DNA of 64,000 nt, taken from positions 124,001 to 188,000 of the forward strand of contig NZ_BJVA01000001.1 of assembly GCF_007988905.1 (NCBI RefSeq), written 5' to 3'. Below the pieces are notes generated by a model that was not told the DNA's origin, searched no databases, and worked only from the letters and a program-made list of their open reading frames with translations. Below are positions 25,296 to 35,833 of this stretch, piece after piece; position 1 is the stretch's first letter, and every line of letters starts with the position of its first letter. Position numbers and translations under genes: made by a program. This DNA is from Gluconobacter kanchanaburiensis NBRC 103587 (lineage in GTDB: Bacteria; Pseudomonadota; Alphaproteobacteria; Acetobacterales; Acetobacteraceae).

Positions 25296-26144
25296 ATGCT
25301 GACGCGACGTACACTGACCAGCGCCCTGAGCAGCGGTTTCTGCGCTGGTGTGTCGGGGGGGGCGTTTCTTGTGCCCCGGGCTGCCCTGGCCCGCCACGCG
25401 GCGCACGCGAAACTTCATACGCCGGCCATTCATAAAGGAGCAGCCCCTCCAAAGCCGCTGGTGATGCTGGATCCTGGTCATGGAGGCAAAGATCCGGGAG
25501 CGATCGGGGTTTCCGGAACCTATGAAAAACATATTGCCGAAGCCGCAGCTTCGGAACTGAGTCGTCAGCTTCTGGCCTCGGGGCGTTACCGGGTGGCGAT
25601 GACGCGCTCTGAAGACCGTTTCATTCCGCTGGAAGGGCGGGTCGAAATGGCGCAGCGACATCAGGCCCATCTCTTCATTTCCATGCATGCCGACGCCCTG
25701 CATGACAGGGATGTGCGAGGCGCAAGTGTCTATACATTGTCAGGTGGGGCATCCGATGCCCAGACAGCATCTCTCGCGCGGACGGAAAACAGCGCGGACC
25801 GCTTCGCTGGTCCCGCATTTCACGGTATGTCGCCGGATGTACAGCAGATCCTGGCAAGTCTCGTTTCGGAAGAGACGCGCCGGGGTTCAGCACATATGGC
25901 GGCCAGTGTCGTGAACTCGTTCCGAAACAGAATCGGGTTGCTGACCCATCCGGCCCGCCATGCCGCGTTCGTGGTCCTGAAATCCTCCGAGATCCCTTCT
26001 GTTCTGGTGGAGATGGGTTTCATGTCCAATCGGCTGGATGAAGCGGCCCTGCGTCAGGCCGTGCATCGCACCCAGGTCGCCAACGCAATGAAAACGGCCA
26101 TAGACCGTTATTTCGCAACGAATGCAGGCGTCATGACAGGGTGA
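25296..26144 (+). CDS. amiC: N-acetylmuramoyl-L-alanine amidase (Amidase_3)
   Basis: This enzyme cuts the amide bond between peptide and glycan in peptidoglycan, usually to separate daughter cells. The 282-residue protein starts with a twin-arginine signal (TRRTLTSALSSGF), so it should be exported folded by the Tat system, whose tatBC genes are also in this window. The zinc amidase motifs are present: MLDPGHGGKDPGAIG, SMHADAL and the catalytic glutamate in VEMGFMSN. There is no AMIN domain. It is divergent from rne, an arrangement usual in alphaproteobacteria; a class A penicillin-binding protein gene often follows there, but here leuA does. Confidence 0.92.
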   Translation: MLTRRTLTSALSSGFCAGVSGGAFLVPRAALARHAAHAKLHTPAIHKGAAPPKPLVMLDPGHGGKDPGAIGVSGTYEKHIAEAAASELSRQLLASGRYRVAMTRSEDRFIPLEGRVEMAQRHQAHLFISMHADALHDRDVRGASVYTLSGGASDAQTASLARTENSADRFAGPAFHGMSPDVQQILASLVSEETRRGSAHMAASVVNSFRNRIGLLTHPARHAAFVVLKSSEIPSVLVEMGFMSNRLDEAALRQAVHRTQVANAMKTAIDRYFATNAGVMTG

Positions 26145-26220
26145 CCCAATGTTTTTGCATTGGAGACTTTATGTTCATGCGGGTTGCGCATGGCGCAAGA
26201 ATCAGTCATTGAACGCAGCC

Positions 26221-26265
26221 ATGACGTTTCTTTCGATCCTCTCGCTTCGACTTATCGGCCCCTGA
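26221..26265 (+). CDS. leuL: Putative leucine leader peptide (14 aa)
   Basis: A 14-codon frame encodes MTFLSILSLRLIGP, with four leucines and two isoleucines, in the leuA leader. Its TGA lies inside the 5' arm of a strong hairpin. Such Leu-rich peptides act as ribosome-stalling sensors in leucine attenuators. The ribosome-binding site is weak (GCAGCC before the ATG), so translation is inferred from the peptide composition and the RNA structure. Confidence 0.6.
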   Translation: MTFLSILSLRLIGP

Positions 26266-26333
26266 ACGCCTTATTCTAGGCGGACAGCGCTCCGTTGCGT
26301 TCAGGGGATAACAGACCGAAAGCCACCCTGAAC
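26259..26333 (+). promoter_or_regulatory. leuA attenuator-like switch with two exclusive hairpins
   Basis: Segment 1 CCCCTGAACGC (26259-26269) pairs perfectly with segment 2 GCGTTCAGGGG (26297-26307). Segment 2 also pairs through GTTCAGGG (26299-26306) with segment 3 CCCTGAAC (26326-26333), just upstream of the leuA start. The two hairpins cannot coexist. The leader-peptide stop lies in segment 1, so a ribosome finishing the peptide would hide it and favour 2:3 pairing near the leuA ribosome-binding region, while stalling at early Leu codons would leave 1:2 free. There is no T run, so control of translation or Rho access is more likely than intrinsic termination. Confidence 0.6.
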
Positions 26334-26353
26334 CAGACGAGACGATCTCCATC

Positions 26354-27922
26354 ATGACTTTCCATCACCCGTCCTTCGGCACCATCGCCGACGACCGCGT
26401 CATTATTTTCGACACTACGCTGCGCGACGGCGAGCAGTCTCCCGGCTTTTCGATGAACCTCGAAGAGAAGCTCCGTATGGCCCATGCGCTGAGTGCTCTG
26501 GGCGTGGATGTGATTGAAGCCGGGTTCCCCGTGGCGTCCGAAGGCGATTTCGAGAGTGTGCGCCGGATTGCCGAAGATGTCCGTGGATCGGTGATCTGCG
26601 GTTTGGCCCGCAGTGGTGGTAAGCGCGATATCGAATCCTGTGGCGAGGCCCTGAAAAAAGCCGAGCGACCGCGGATTCACAACTTCATTTCCACGTCTCC
26701 GCTGCACATGAAATACAAGCTGCGTATGGAGCCGGAAACGGTTCTGGAAATCATTGCCTCGGGCAACCAGAAGGCGCGCCAGTACACGGATGACGTGGAA
26801 TGGTCGGCTGAGGACGGCTCGCGGACCGATCCTGATTTTCTGTGCCGTTGCGTCGAAATGGCGATCCGCAATGGCGCGAACACGATCAACATTCCCGATA
26901 CGGTCGGCTTTGCTACACCGGAAGAAATGCGCGCGATCTTCACCATGCTGCGCGAACGCGTGCCGGGTGCGGATCAGGTGATTTTCTCTGCGCATAACCA
27001 CAACGATCTGGGCCTCGGCGTTGCGAACACGCTGGCGTCCGTCGAAGGTGGCGCACGGCAGATCGAATGTACGATCAACGGCATCGGCGAGCGCGCAGGT
27101 AATGCGGCGCTTGAAGAAATCGTCATGGCGTTGCGCACGCGTCACGATCAGTACGGTAAGACGACTGGTATTGAGACGACAAAGCTGCTGGGCATGTCCC
27201 GCATGCTGGCGACGATCACGGGTTTTGATGTCCAGCCGAACAAGGCCATCGTCGGACGTAATGCATTCGCTCATGAAAGTGGCATCCATCAGGACGGGAT
27301 CCTGAAAAACGCTGCGACTTACGAAATCATGACGCCGGAAAGCGTAGGCTGGAACAAGACCTCGCTGGTCATGGGCAAGCATTCCGGCCGTGCGGCATTC
27401 CGCGACAAGCTGGCGCAACTCGGTTATCCGCCGCTGGAAGACGATGCCCTGAACGCCGCGTTTGCGCGCTTCAAGGATCTGGCCGACAGCAAGAAAGTCG
27501 TTTTTGATGATGATATCCGAGCGCTCGTCGATGATGAAAGTCGTGACCACGAGCGGGTTCATCTGATTGCACTGGAACTGGCGTCGGGCACGAAGCAGAA
27601 GGCTCGTGCCAAGCTGGAGATCAGCGTTGATGGTGCCATCCAGTACGCGGAAGTCAGTGGCAATGGGCCTGTCGACGCAGCTTTCCGCGCAATAGGCGAG
27701 GCTTTCCCACATACTGCTGAGCTGGCCCTCTTTTCTGTAGCCAACGTGACTGAAGGTACGGATGCACAGGCTCGCACGACGGTCCGTCTGCAGGAAAACG
27801 GCAAACTCGTGGACGGGCAGGGCGCCGATGCTGATACGGTGGTATCCGCAGTCCGGGCCTATATTCACGCACTGAACAAGCTTCTCACCAAGCGCGAACG
27901 CACCGAGCCGGAAGCTCTGTAA
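26354..27922 (+). CDS. leuA: 2-isopropylmalate synthase
   Basis: LeuA condenses acetyl-CoA with 2-oxoisovalerate, the committed step of leucine synthesis. The 522-residue protein has the DRE-TIM barrel motif TTLRDGEQSPGFSMN, the metal-binding HNHNDLGLGVANTLAS block, RAGNAALEEIVMAL and HESGIHQDG. The C-terminal third is the leucine-binding regulatory domain, so feedback inhibition is expected. Expression is probably also controlled by the leader described above. The gene is monocistronic, closed by a strong terminator 12 bases downstream. Confidence 0.97.
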   Translation: MTFHHPSFGTIADDRVIIFDTTLRDGEQSPGFSMNLEEKLRMAHALSALGVDVIEAGFPVASEGDFESVRRIAEDVRGSVICGLARSGGKRDIESCGEALKKAERPRIHNFISTSPLHMKYKLRMEPETVLEIIASGNQKARQYTDDVEWSAEDGSRTDPDFLCRCVEMAIRNGANTINIPDTVGFATPEEMRAIFTMLRERVPGADQVIFSAHNHNDLGLGVANTLASVEGGARQIECTINGIGERAGNAALEEIVMALRTRHDQYGKTTGIETTKLLGMSRMLATITGFDVQPNKAIVGRNAFAHESGIHQDGILKNAATYEIMTPESVGWNKTSLVMGKHSGRAAFRDKLAQLGYPPLEDDALNAAFARFKDLADSKKVVFDDDIRALVDDESRDHERVHLIALELASGTKQKARAKLEISVDGAIQYAEVSGNGPVDAAFRAIGEAFPHTAELALFSVANVTEGTDAQARTTVRLQENGKLVDGQGADADTVVSAVRAYIHALNKLLTKRERTEPEAL

Positions 27923-27934
27923 AAGATCATCTAC

Positions 27935-27976
27935 AAACAGGCGTGAAGGGACTGACCCGCACGCCTGTTTTTTTTT
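27935..27976 (+). terminator. Rho-independent terminator of leuA
   Basis: AAACAGGCGTG and CACGCCTGTTT form an 11-bp stem with a 14-base loop, followed by a long T run. Confidence 0.95.
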
Positions 27977-28029
27977 GTCTACCGATTATTTAACTAATTA
28001 AAATAGTTTATATAATCGGTAGACAAAAA
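27972..28029. repeat. 18-bp perfect inverted repeat upstream of the TauE/SafE gene
   Basis: TTTTTGTCTACCGATTAT (27972-27989) is repeated exactly in inverted form as ATAATCGGTAGACAAAAA (28012-28029), around a 22-base AT-only-like spacer that itself contains AACTA/TAGTT. The left arm overlaps the leuA terminator T run. The structure ends 46 bases before the transporter start codon. The AT-rich palindrome looks like an operator pair or a cruciform; it is not a terminator, since the right side is followed by A, not T. Confidence 0.7.
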
Positions 28030-28075
28030 TACCACGAACGGTATGGTCTCATTATCTGAGGGATAAGGGACCGTC

Positions 28076-28843
28076 ATGCCGCATTCTTGGCTTTATACGC
28101 TTTCAGGGCTGCTGGTCGGCTTTCTGGTGGGAATGACGGGCGTTGGCGGTGGGTCACTCATGACGCCGTTGCTGATTCTGCTGTTTGGCGTCAAGCCTCA
28201 GTCGGCTGTCGGGACAGACCTGCTTTATGCCGCCATTACCAAGATTTTCGGCACGGCACTTAATCGGCACCACGGTGTTGTCCGCTGGAGAATCGTTCTT
28301 CTCCAAATGGCCGGAAGTCTCCCTGCCGGGCTTTTATGCCTGATTTTCCTTCGTCATTTCGGTCCCAGCCCATTTGTGTCCAGGTTGATCACCGAAGTGT
28401 TGGGTATTGCGCTGCTGCTGACCGTTCCGGCGATCCTTTTCAAACCCTGGCTGCAGAAATGGTCCGCAGGGGTCGGCACGCTTCGCCCCGTGACCATTGA
28501 TGGTCTGACGGTAGTACTTGGTGTTGTGCTCGGGACGCTGGTCACACTTTCATCCGTAGGGGCCGGAGCCATTGGTATGGCGGCCCTGACGGTCCTGTAC
28601 CCGCGTGTCAGTACGCGTGAACTCGTTGCAACGGATATTGCGCATGCCGTTCCCCTGGCGCTGCTGGCTGGCGGGGGACACTGGCTTCAGGGCGCTGTCG
28701 ATTCTGTTGTGCTGGTGGAACTGTTGATGGGTTCCATTCCAGGCATTTTGCTTGGAACACTTCTTGCGGGACGGTTGCCCGAGAATGCCCAGAGATGGTT
28801 TCTGGGCATTCTCCTTGCAGTTATCGGTCTGAGAATGATCTGA
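28076..28843 (+). CDS. TauE/SafE family sulfite/organosulfonate exporter-like permease
   Basis: A 255-residue inner-membrane protein with about eight transmembrane helices arranged as two similar halves. The family motif VGFLVGMTGVGGGSLMTPLL opens the first half and VLGVVLGTLVTLSSVGAGAIG opens the second. TauE/SafE proteins move anions such as sulfite, sulfoacetate or taurine-derived compounds; the substrate here is not evident and no sulfur genes adjoin. AAGGGA before the ATG is a good ribosome-binding site. The upstream 18-bp palindrome may control it. Confidence 0.85.
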   Translation: MPHSWLYTLSGLLVGFLVGMTGVGGGSLMTPLLILLFGVKPQSAVGTDLLYAAITKIFGTALNRHHGVVRWRIVLLQMAGSLPAGLLCLIFLRHFGPSPFVSRLITEVLGIALLLTVPAILFKPWLQKWSAGVGTLRPVTIDGLTVVLGVVLGTLVTLSSVGAGAIGMAALTVLYPRVSTRELVATDIAHAVPLALLAGGGHWLQGAVDSVVLVELLMGSIPGILLGTLLAGRLPENAQRWFLGILLAVIGLRMI

Positions 28844-28868
28844 GGCCAATAACCCTGCGCATTTTGGC

Positions 28869-29330
28869 TCAGTAGCCGTAGCCACCCTGATAACTGGGGG
28901 ATTGCTGTTGATAGCCACCCTGCTGGGCATATCCGTTGTTGGGCGGGTACTGGCAGTTCGTGTTCGGCGGGCACTGGTACTGCGGTTGCATGTACTGCCC
29001 CTGCTGCTGCCGATAGCCGCCCTGCTGGTTATTGTAATAACCCTGCTGGCCGTTGGCGTATCCCCCCTGGTACCCGGGGCGATTAGGAGTCGTAATCGCG
29101 CCTGCGCCCGCGCCAAGGACGCCGCCAGCCAGAGCACCGATTGCCGCACCGCGGCCACCCCCTGCGAGAGCACCGATGGCAGCGCCGGTTCCGCCGCCCA
29201 GGAGACCGCCTCCGAGAGCGCGCGAGCCGGGATCATAATTCCCTTCGCATCCACCCAGAGCGAGAACAGTGGCGAATGCCCCGACAAGCGCCGTACAGCG
29301 CAGGGCGGAGTGGGAAAAAACGGTCCTCAT
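28869..29330 (-). CDS. Glycine-zipper lipoprotein (longer copy)
   Basis: A 153-residue envelope protein with signal peptide and lipobox LGGC. Residues 38-80 form a glycine zipper ([20 protein letters not shown] and a second AAIGALAGG repeat), which can pack in membranes. The tail from about residue 86 is rich in Gln, Gly, Tyr and Pro, and holds two cysteines (YQCPPNTNCQY). It resembles the YMGG-type glycine-zipper proteins. It is a paralogue of the next gene and is convergent with the TauE-type gene. Function unknown; envelope structure is a guess. Confidence 0.7.
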   Translation of the reverse strand: MRTVFSHSALRCTALVGAFATVLALGGCEGNYDPGSRALGGGLLGGGTGAAIGALAGGGRGAAIGALAGGVLGAGAGAITTPNRPGYQGGYANGQQGYYNNQQGGYRQQQGQYMQPQYQCPPNTNCQYPPNNGYAQQGGYQQQSPSYQGGYGY

Positions 29331-29363
29331 AGTCCGAATCCTTGATCGTCTCTAACGGAATGA

Positions 29364-30992
<1,629 letters not shown>

Positions 30993-31009
30993 GGACTGGC
31001 TGACGCCGG

Positions 31010-31939
31010 ATGCTGTCCATCCATGCCCGGCAGGTGCTTGCAAAGGCCGTCCTGCCCATCCTGATCCTTCTGGCGGTCGGACTTGTCTTGCTAGGGCTGG
31101 TTCGTCGTCCGGTCGTGGATGGGGTGCGACTGATGGCGACGGACTTTATGGCGCCCGCCTATCATGGGCTGGTCTGGCCGCAGGAACGGGTCATGGTCTG
31201 GCTGACCGATCTTCGTGGCGCGACGGATCTGGCAAAGGAAAATTCCCGTCTGCGGGATGAAAACCACGCCCTGCGACATTGGTACGATGTGGCCGTGGCG
31301 CTTGCGGCAGAGAACGGACGCCTTAAGAACAGCCTGCACTGGATTCCGGAAACGGTACCTCAGTATGTGACGGGCCGGGTGACCCGCGACGATGGAGGTC
31401 CGTATTCGCGCGCGGTCCTGCTCGATGTGGGCAGCGGACATCAGGTCCGGATCGGAGATGTTGCGCTTGACGCCGCAGGGTTTCTGGGACGTGTGACGGA
31501 AGTCGGCCCTCATACCGTCAGGGTTCTCCTGATCAATGACGACGCGAGCCGCATTCCCGTTACGTTGGGCACGTCTCATGGCGATGCGATCATGGCGGGC
31601 GACGATACTGCCGCTCCGCGTCTGATTTTTTACCCGCAGGATCATCACCCCGTTGAGGGTGAACGTGTTGAGACCCGTGGTCAGAGCACCATGCCTGCCG
31701 GACTGCCGGTCGGAACGGTTCACTACACCGCGCCCAACCGACCGGTGGTGGTGCCGGATGCCGATCTGGGACGGCTCGATATTGTCAGGGTTTTCGACTA
31801 CGGCGATGATGACTCCCAGGCCCCGGATGCTCCGGGACGGGTTCGCGTAAAAAAACTGCCCCAGAATCCGTTATCCGGGCCACTGCCGTTTTCCTGGATG
31901 CCCAATTTTCCGGACATGCCGGGACGGGGAGGGCAATAG
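31010..31939 (+). CDS. mreC: Rod shape-determining protein MreC
   Basis: MreC is a bitopic inner-membrane protein linking MreB to periplasmic PBP2. The 309-residue protein has one transmembrane helix (LPILILLAVGLVLLGLV), a periplasmic coiled coil (ENSRLRDENHALRHW, AAENGRLKNSLHW) and the beta-rich MreC core (VTRDDGGPYSRAVLLDVGS, GFLGRVTEVGPHTVRVLLI, TSHGDAIMAG). It ends with a Pro-rich tail. mreD follows after five bases. Confidence 0.95.
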   Translation: MLSIHARQVLAKAVLPILILLAVGLVLLGLVRRPVVDGVRLMATDFMAPAYHGLVWPQERVMVWLTDLRGATDLAKENSRLRDENHALRHWYDVAVALAAENGRLKNSLHWIPETVPQYVTGRVTRDDGGPYSRAVLLDVGSGHQVRIGDVALDAAGFLGRVTEVGPHTVRVLLINDDASRIPVTLGTSHGDAIMAGDDTAAPRLIFYPQDHHPVEGERVETRGQSTMPAGLPVGTVHYTAPNRPVVVPDADLGRLDIVRVFDYGDDDSQAPDAPGRVRVKKLPQNPLSGPLPFSWMPNFPDMPGRGGQ

Positions 31940-31944
31940 GACTT

Positions 31945-32511
31945 ATGGTCGCTGAGAATTCCACGCCCCATCTGCACTCCGCTGTTGAGCCGAAACAGAC
32001 GTTCCGGCGTGCGCTGGACATGTCGGCGCGCGCGGCTATGCCGTCGCTGTTTATCATGTTCTGCGCGATCCTGCTGTCCGCACCCTTCGGAGTTCCCGGT
32101 CAGGCGCAGCTTCAGTTCGGAATTGCGATGTGCACCGTGTGGTTCTGGGCGTACAGTCGTCCGAAATCGATGCCGGCTCTTGCTGTTTTTCTGAACGGGC
32201 TGGTCGTTGAGATCTTCAGTTTCGGTCCTCCGGGGGCTATTCTGCTGTCGTTGCTGGTGATTTATGGTGTGGCGCATCACTGGCGATATGGTCTGTCCCG
32301 CCTTGGTTTTCTTGCAGGATGGCTGATTTTCAGTGTTCTTGCTGTGCTGGCCTCATGTTTCCAATGGGCTCTTGTGTGCGTGCATGCGGTTGCATTGCTG
32401 TCTCCTGTTCCTGGCCTCTTTCAGGCGGCTCTGACAATCGGTATCTATCCCAGCCTGATCGCGCTGTTTGTCTGGGGGCGCCGAACCTTCGCCAATCCCG
32501 ATCAGGCCTGA
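31945..32511 (+). CDS. mreD: Rod shape-determining protein MreD
   Basis: MreD is a small polytopic membrane component of the elongasome. The 188-residue protein has about five hydrophobic segments (for example FIMFCAILLSAPFGVPG and LLSLLVIYGVAHHWRYGLS) and the family feature FLNGLVVEIFSFGPPGAI. Sequence conservation in MreD is low; the call rests on topology plus its place between mreC and mrdA. Confidence 0.85.
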   Translation: MVAENSTPHLHSAVEPKQTFRRALDMSARAAMPSLFIMFCAILLSAPFGVPGQAQLQFGIAMCTVWFWAYSRPKSMPALAVFLNGLVVEIFSFGPPGAILLSLLVIYGVAHHWRYGLSRLGFLAGWLIFSVLAVLASCFQWALVCVHAVALLSPVPGLFQAALTIGIYPSLIALFVWGRRTFANPDQA

Positions 32512-32588
32512 CAGTCGTTCCCGTTCGCCGTGCATGGCGTAGGGGGCGCGGAGCCGCTTTCTTTTCCGGATCGTGAATTCCTGCCCTG

Positions 32589-34649
32589 ATGTTTTCCCGA
32601 AACTCCCCTTTCCGGTCTCACATCCGTAACAGACGGCAGGCTGAGCCTGTGCGATCCGGGCGCGGTGTCTTTACGCGCCGGGCGCTGCTGGTGATGGCGG
32701 TGCAGGCGGGGGTGCTGGGCGTGCTGGGGCGCAGGCTTTACAATCTTCAGGTCGTGGATGGCGATCATTTGCGCCAGCTCGCTGAACGCAACCGGACCAG
32801 CAAACGCCTGCTCGCTCCGGCAAGGGGTACGATCCATGACCGGTTCGGCGTGGCGCTCGCGGACAACAAGGTGAGCTGGCGCGCGCTTCTGATGCCGGAA
32901 GAGACGACGGATATTCCCGCCGTCATTGAGCGTTTTTCCCAGATCGTGCCTCTGGACGAGCATGACCGCGCGCGCATCGAGCGTGATCTGCGCCATGTCC
33001 ATAAATATGTCCCCGTCACGCTGCATGAATTCCTGTCCTGGGACGACATGGCCCGGATCGAACTCAACGCGCCCTCTTTGCCAGGCGTGCTGGTTGATGT
33101 TGGGTCGACCCGACTTTATCCGTTCAAGGATCTGACTGCCCATATTGTGGGCTATGTCGCGCCTCCGAATGAAGAGGACGTGGCGAAGGACACAACACTC
33201 TCCCTGCCGGGAATGCGCGTCGGTCGCGCCGGGATCGAGCAGACTCAGGAAGGGCTCCTGCGGGGTGAGCCGGGCTCTGTAGAGATGGAAGTCAACGCCG
33301 TTGGTCGCGTCATTGGTGAGATCGACCGCGTGGAAGGGCAGCAGGGCGAGGATGTGCGGCTGACGCTGGATTCCGTCCTTCAGCAGCAGGTGCTCGATCG
33401 TCTCGAAGATCGTGTGGCGAGTGCGGTGGTCATGGACTGTCGGAACGGCGAGGTGATGGCGATGGTCAGCACGCCATCTTTCGATCCGTCCCTGTTCGAT
33501 TCAGGCGTCAGCCATGCCCAGTGGAACGAATGGGCCAACGACCCGCGCACACCACTGTTAGACAAGGCCGTGTCAGGTCTTTATCCGCCCGGCTCGACTT
33601 TTAAACCAGCTGTGGCACTCGCAGCCCTCAAATCCGGATCAGTCACTGCGCAAGACCGCTTTAATTGCCCCGGATATTACGATCTGGGCGGTGTGCGTTT
33701 CCATTGCTGGAACCGCTGGGGCCACGGCATGATCAATATGCGCGAAGGCCTGAAATATTCCTGCGACGTCTATTTCTATGAAGTGGCACGTCGTTGCGGC
33801 ATGGACCCGATTAAGGCGGTCGGCAACACGATGGGGTTGGGCGTTAAACCGGAGATCGAGCTGCCGCATGTCCGCTCCGGTGTGATCCCGACGCCTGAAT
33901 GGAGGCAGAAAAACGGTTTTCACTGGAATGGCGGTGATACGGTCAATGCGGGCATTGGGCAGGGTTTCGTGCAGGTCACGCCGCTGGAGCTTGCGATTTA
34001 CACCTCACGCATCGCCTCAGGTCGAAATATTCAACCCCATCTGCTGCGGGCGACCAAAAACCAGCTTTCCGCCATAGCATCGGACGAGTCCGTGTCGAAG
34101 GTTGACGTGCCGCCAGAATTTCTGGACGTCGTGCGTGGCGGTATGTTTGCGGTTGTCAATGAACCGCATGGCAGTGCCCCTAGAGCACGGTTGGACTTGC
34201 CGGGTATACAGATGGCCGGAAAGACGGGGTCAGCCCAGGTCAGGCGCGTCTCGCGGGCACTGCGTGAGTCCGGGCACTTCAACTCCATGAATCTCCCGTG
34301 GGAATATCGTCCCCATGCGTTGTTCATCTGTTTTGCGCCTTACGATAATCCGAAATATGCCGTCGCGGTGGTCGTGGAACATGGCAATGCAGGCGCGGAC
34401 GAAGCCGCTCCGCTTGCTAAACTCATCATGACCGATACCCTGTTGCGTGACCCGGCCAGCGACGTGCGTCCTGCACCGCCCGCGCCCACCCAGAGCGCGA
34501 TTTCCCAGAATGCAATCTCTCAGCCCGGGGTTTCCACGCCGGCACTTTCTCCTGCCCAGCCCGATGCGACCTTGCCTGTGCAGGAAACAAAGTTCCCTAA
34601 CGAGGACCAGCCAATGGCAGGGCAATCGGATCCGGGAGCGCGGCGATGA
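32589..34649 (+). CDS. mrdA: Penicillin-binding protein 2 (elongation transpeptidase)
   Basis: PBP2 cross-links peptidoglycan during cell elongation with RodA. The 686-residue class B protein has an N-terminal transmembrane anchor (ALLVMAVQAGVLGVLGR), the dimerisation/pedestal domain (APARGTIHDRFGVALADN, AHIVGYV), and the transpeptidase domain with STFK near residue 336 (YPPGSTFKP), the SxN-equivalent SCD (KYSCDVYFYEVA) and KTG (MAGKTGSAQVR). It ends in a Pro/Gln-rich tail of about 60 residues. The last four bases overlap the rodA start, so the two are translationally coupled. Confidence 0.96.
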   Translation: MFSRNSPFRSHIRNRRQAEPVRSGRGVFTRRALLVMAVQAGVLGVLGRRLYNLQVVDGDHLRQLAERNRTSKRLLAPARGTIHDRFGVALADNKVSWRALLMPEETTDIPAVIERFSQIVPLDEHDRARIERDLRHVHKYVPVTLHEFLSWDDMARIELNAPSLPGVLVDVGSTRLYPFKDLTAHIVGYVAPPNEEDVAKDTTLSLPGMRVGRAGIEQTQEGLLRGEPGSVEMEVNAVGRVIGEIDRVEGQQGEDVRLTLDSVLQQQVLDRLEDRVASAVVMDCRNGEVMAMVSTPSFDPSLFDSGVSHAQWNEWANDPRTPLLDKAVSGLYPPGSTFKPAVALAALKSGSVTAQDRFNCPGYYDLGGVRFHCWNRWGHGMINMREGLKYSCDVYFYEVARRCGMDPIKAVGNTMGLGVKPEIELPHVRSGVIPTPEWRQKNGFHWNGGDTVNAGIGQGFVQVTPLELAIYTSRIASGRNIQPHLLRATKNQLSAIASDESVSKVDVPPEFLDVVRGGMFAVVNEPHGSAPRARLDLPGIQMAGKTGSAQVRRVSRALRESGHFNSMNLPWEYRPHALFICFAPYDNPKYAVAVVVEHGNAGADEAAPLAKLIMTDTLLRDPASDVRPAPPAPTQSAISQNAISQPGVSTPALSPAQPDATLPVQETKFPNEDQPMAGQSDPGARR

Positions 34650-35833
34650 AGCGGAACGGTCTGGATACGTTCGGTTTTCTCAAGTCCGATCGTCGCCTCC
34701 TGCGCGCGGAGCCTGATTTCCGTCCGATGGCGCGTCTGTTGCAGGTCAACTGGATCTATGTCCTGCTGGTCTGTGTGCTGGCGGGCGTGGGTTACATCGC
34801 CCTCTATTCCGCGGGTGGCGGGTCGGCCAAGCCGTTTGCCGGGCCGCAGATGGTGCGGTTCGGTTTCGGCCTTGTCATGATGATTGCGGTCTCGCTCGTC
34901 AGTCCGCGTGTTCTGCGGATGGCGTCGGTTCCGGTCTATCTGCTCTCAGTCACTCTGCTCGCCCTTGTGTTGCGGATGGGGCATGTGGGGAAGGGTGCGG
35001 AGCGCTGGATCAATCTGGCGGGCATGCAGTTCCAGCCTTCCGAATTCGCCAAAATCGGCCTCGTCCTGATGCTGGCGACATGGTTTCACCGCATCGGTAA
35101 CGAGCGGATGGGCAACCCGCTACGTCTGATCCTGCCCGCTCTCCTGACGCTGTTGCCGGTCCTGCTGGTGCTCAAGGAACCCAATCTGGGTACGGCCACC
35201 ATTATCGGCGTTATCGGGGCCACGATGTTTTTCGCGGCCGGAATGCGGCTGTGGCAGATCCTGCTGCTCGTGGCCCCGCTGCCCTTCATGGGAAAGCTGG
35301 TCTACAGCCACCTTCACGACTATCAGAAAGCACGGATCGACACCTTCCTGCACCCCGAGCATGATCCGCTCGGTGCGGGCTACAACATCATCCAGTCCAA
35401 AATCGCCCTTGGTTCGGGTGGTATGTGGGGCGAGGGATATCTGCATGGCAGCCAGGGACAGCTGAACTTCCTGCCGGAAAAACAGACGGATTTCATTTTC
35501 ACCATGATCGGTGAAGAATGGGGCTTCGTCGGCGGGGTTGCCGTCATCGCGCTACTCGGAACGCTCGTCATCGGTGGAATGCTCATTGCGATCCGCAGCC
35601 GCAACCAGTTTGGGCGCCTGCTGGGTCTCGGTATTGCGATGGATTTCTTTCTGTACTGCGCCGTAAACCTGTCGATGGTTATGGGTGCCATCCCGGTCGG
35701 TGGCGTGCCGCTGCCGCTGATTTCCTATGGCGGCTCGGCGATGCTGACGATGATGTTCGGCTTCGGCCTGCTCATGTCCGCCTGGGTGCATCGGAACGAG
35801 CGCGATCCGGGTCAGGAAGACGATGAGGACTGA
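34646..35833 (+). CDS. rodA: Peptidoglycan glycosyltransferase RodA
   Basis: RodA is the SEDS-family glycosyltransferase that polymerises glycan strands from lipid II with PBP2. The 395-residue protein has about ten transmembrane segments and the SEDS marks WINLAGMQFQPSEFAKIG, the loop GSGGMWGEGYLHGSQGQLNF, LPEKQTDFIFTMIGEEWGF and the final PLISYGGSAML. The start overlaps mrdA by four bases (ATGA) and the end overlaps the next gene by 11 bases. Confidence 0.97.
   Translation: MKRNGLDTFGFLKSDRRLLRAEPDFRPMARLLQVNWIYVLLVCVLAGVGYIALYSAGGGSAKPFAGPQMVRFGFGLVMMIAVSLVSPRVLRMASVPVYLLSVTLLALVLRMGHVGKGAERWINLAGMQFQPSEFAKIGLVLMLATWFHRIGNERMGNPLRLILPALLTLLPVLLVLKEPNLGTATIIGVIGATMFFAAGMRLWQILLLVAPLPFMGKLVYSHLHDYQKARIDTFLHPEHDPLGAGYNIIQSKIALGSGGMWGEGYLHGSQGQLNFLPEKQTDFIFTMIGEEWGFVGGVAVIALLGTLVIGGMLIAIRSRNQFGRLLGLGIAMDFFLYCAVNLSMVMGAIPVGGVPLPLISYGGSAMLTMMFGFGLLMSAWVHRNERDPGQEDDED

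Noticed and set aside
26276-27868. 530-codon minus-strand frame over leuA
   Set aside because: Shadow of leuA; no homology, and leuA has all family motifs.
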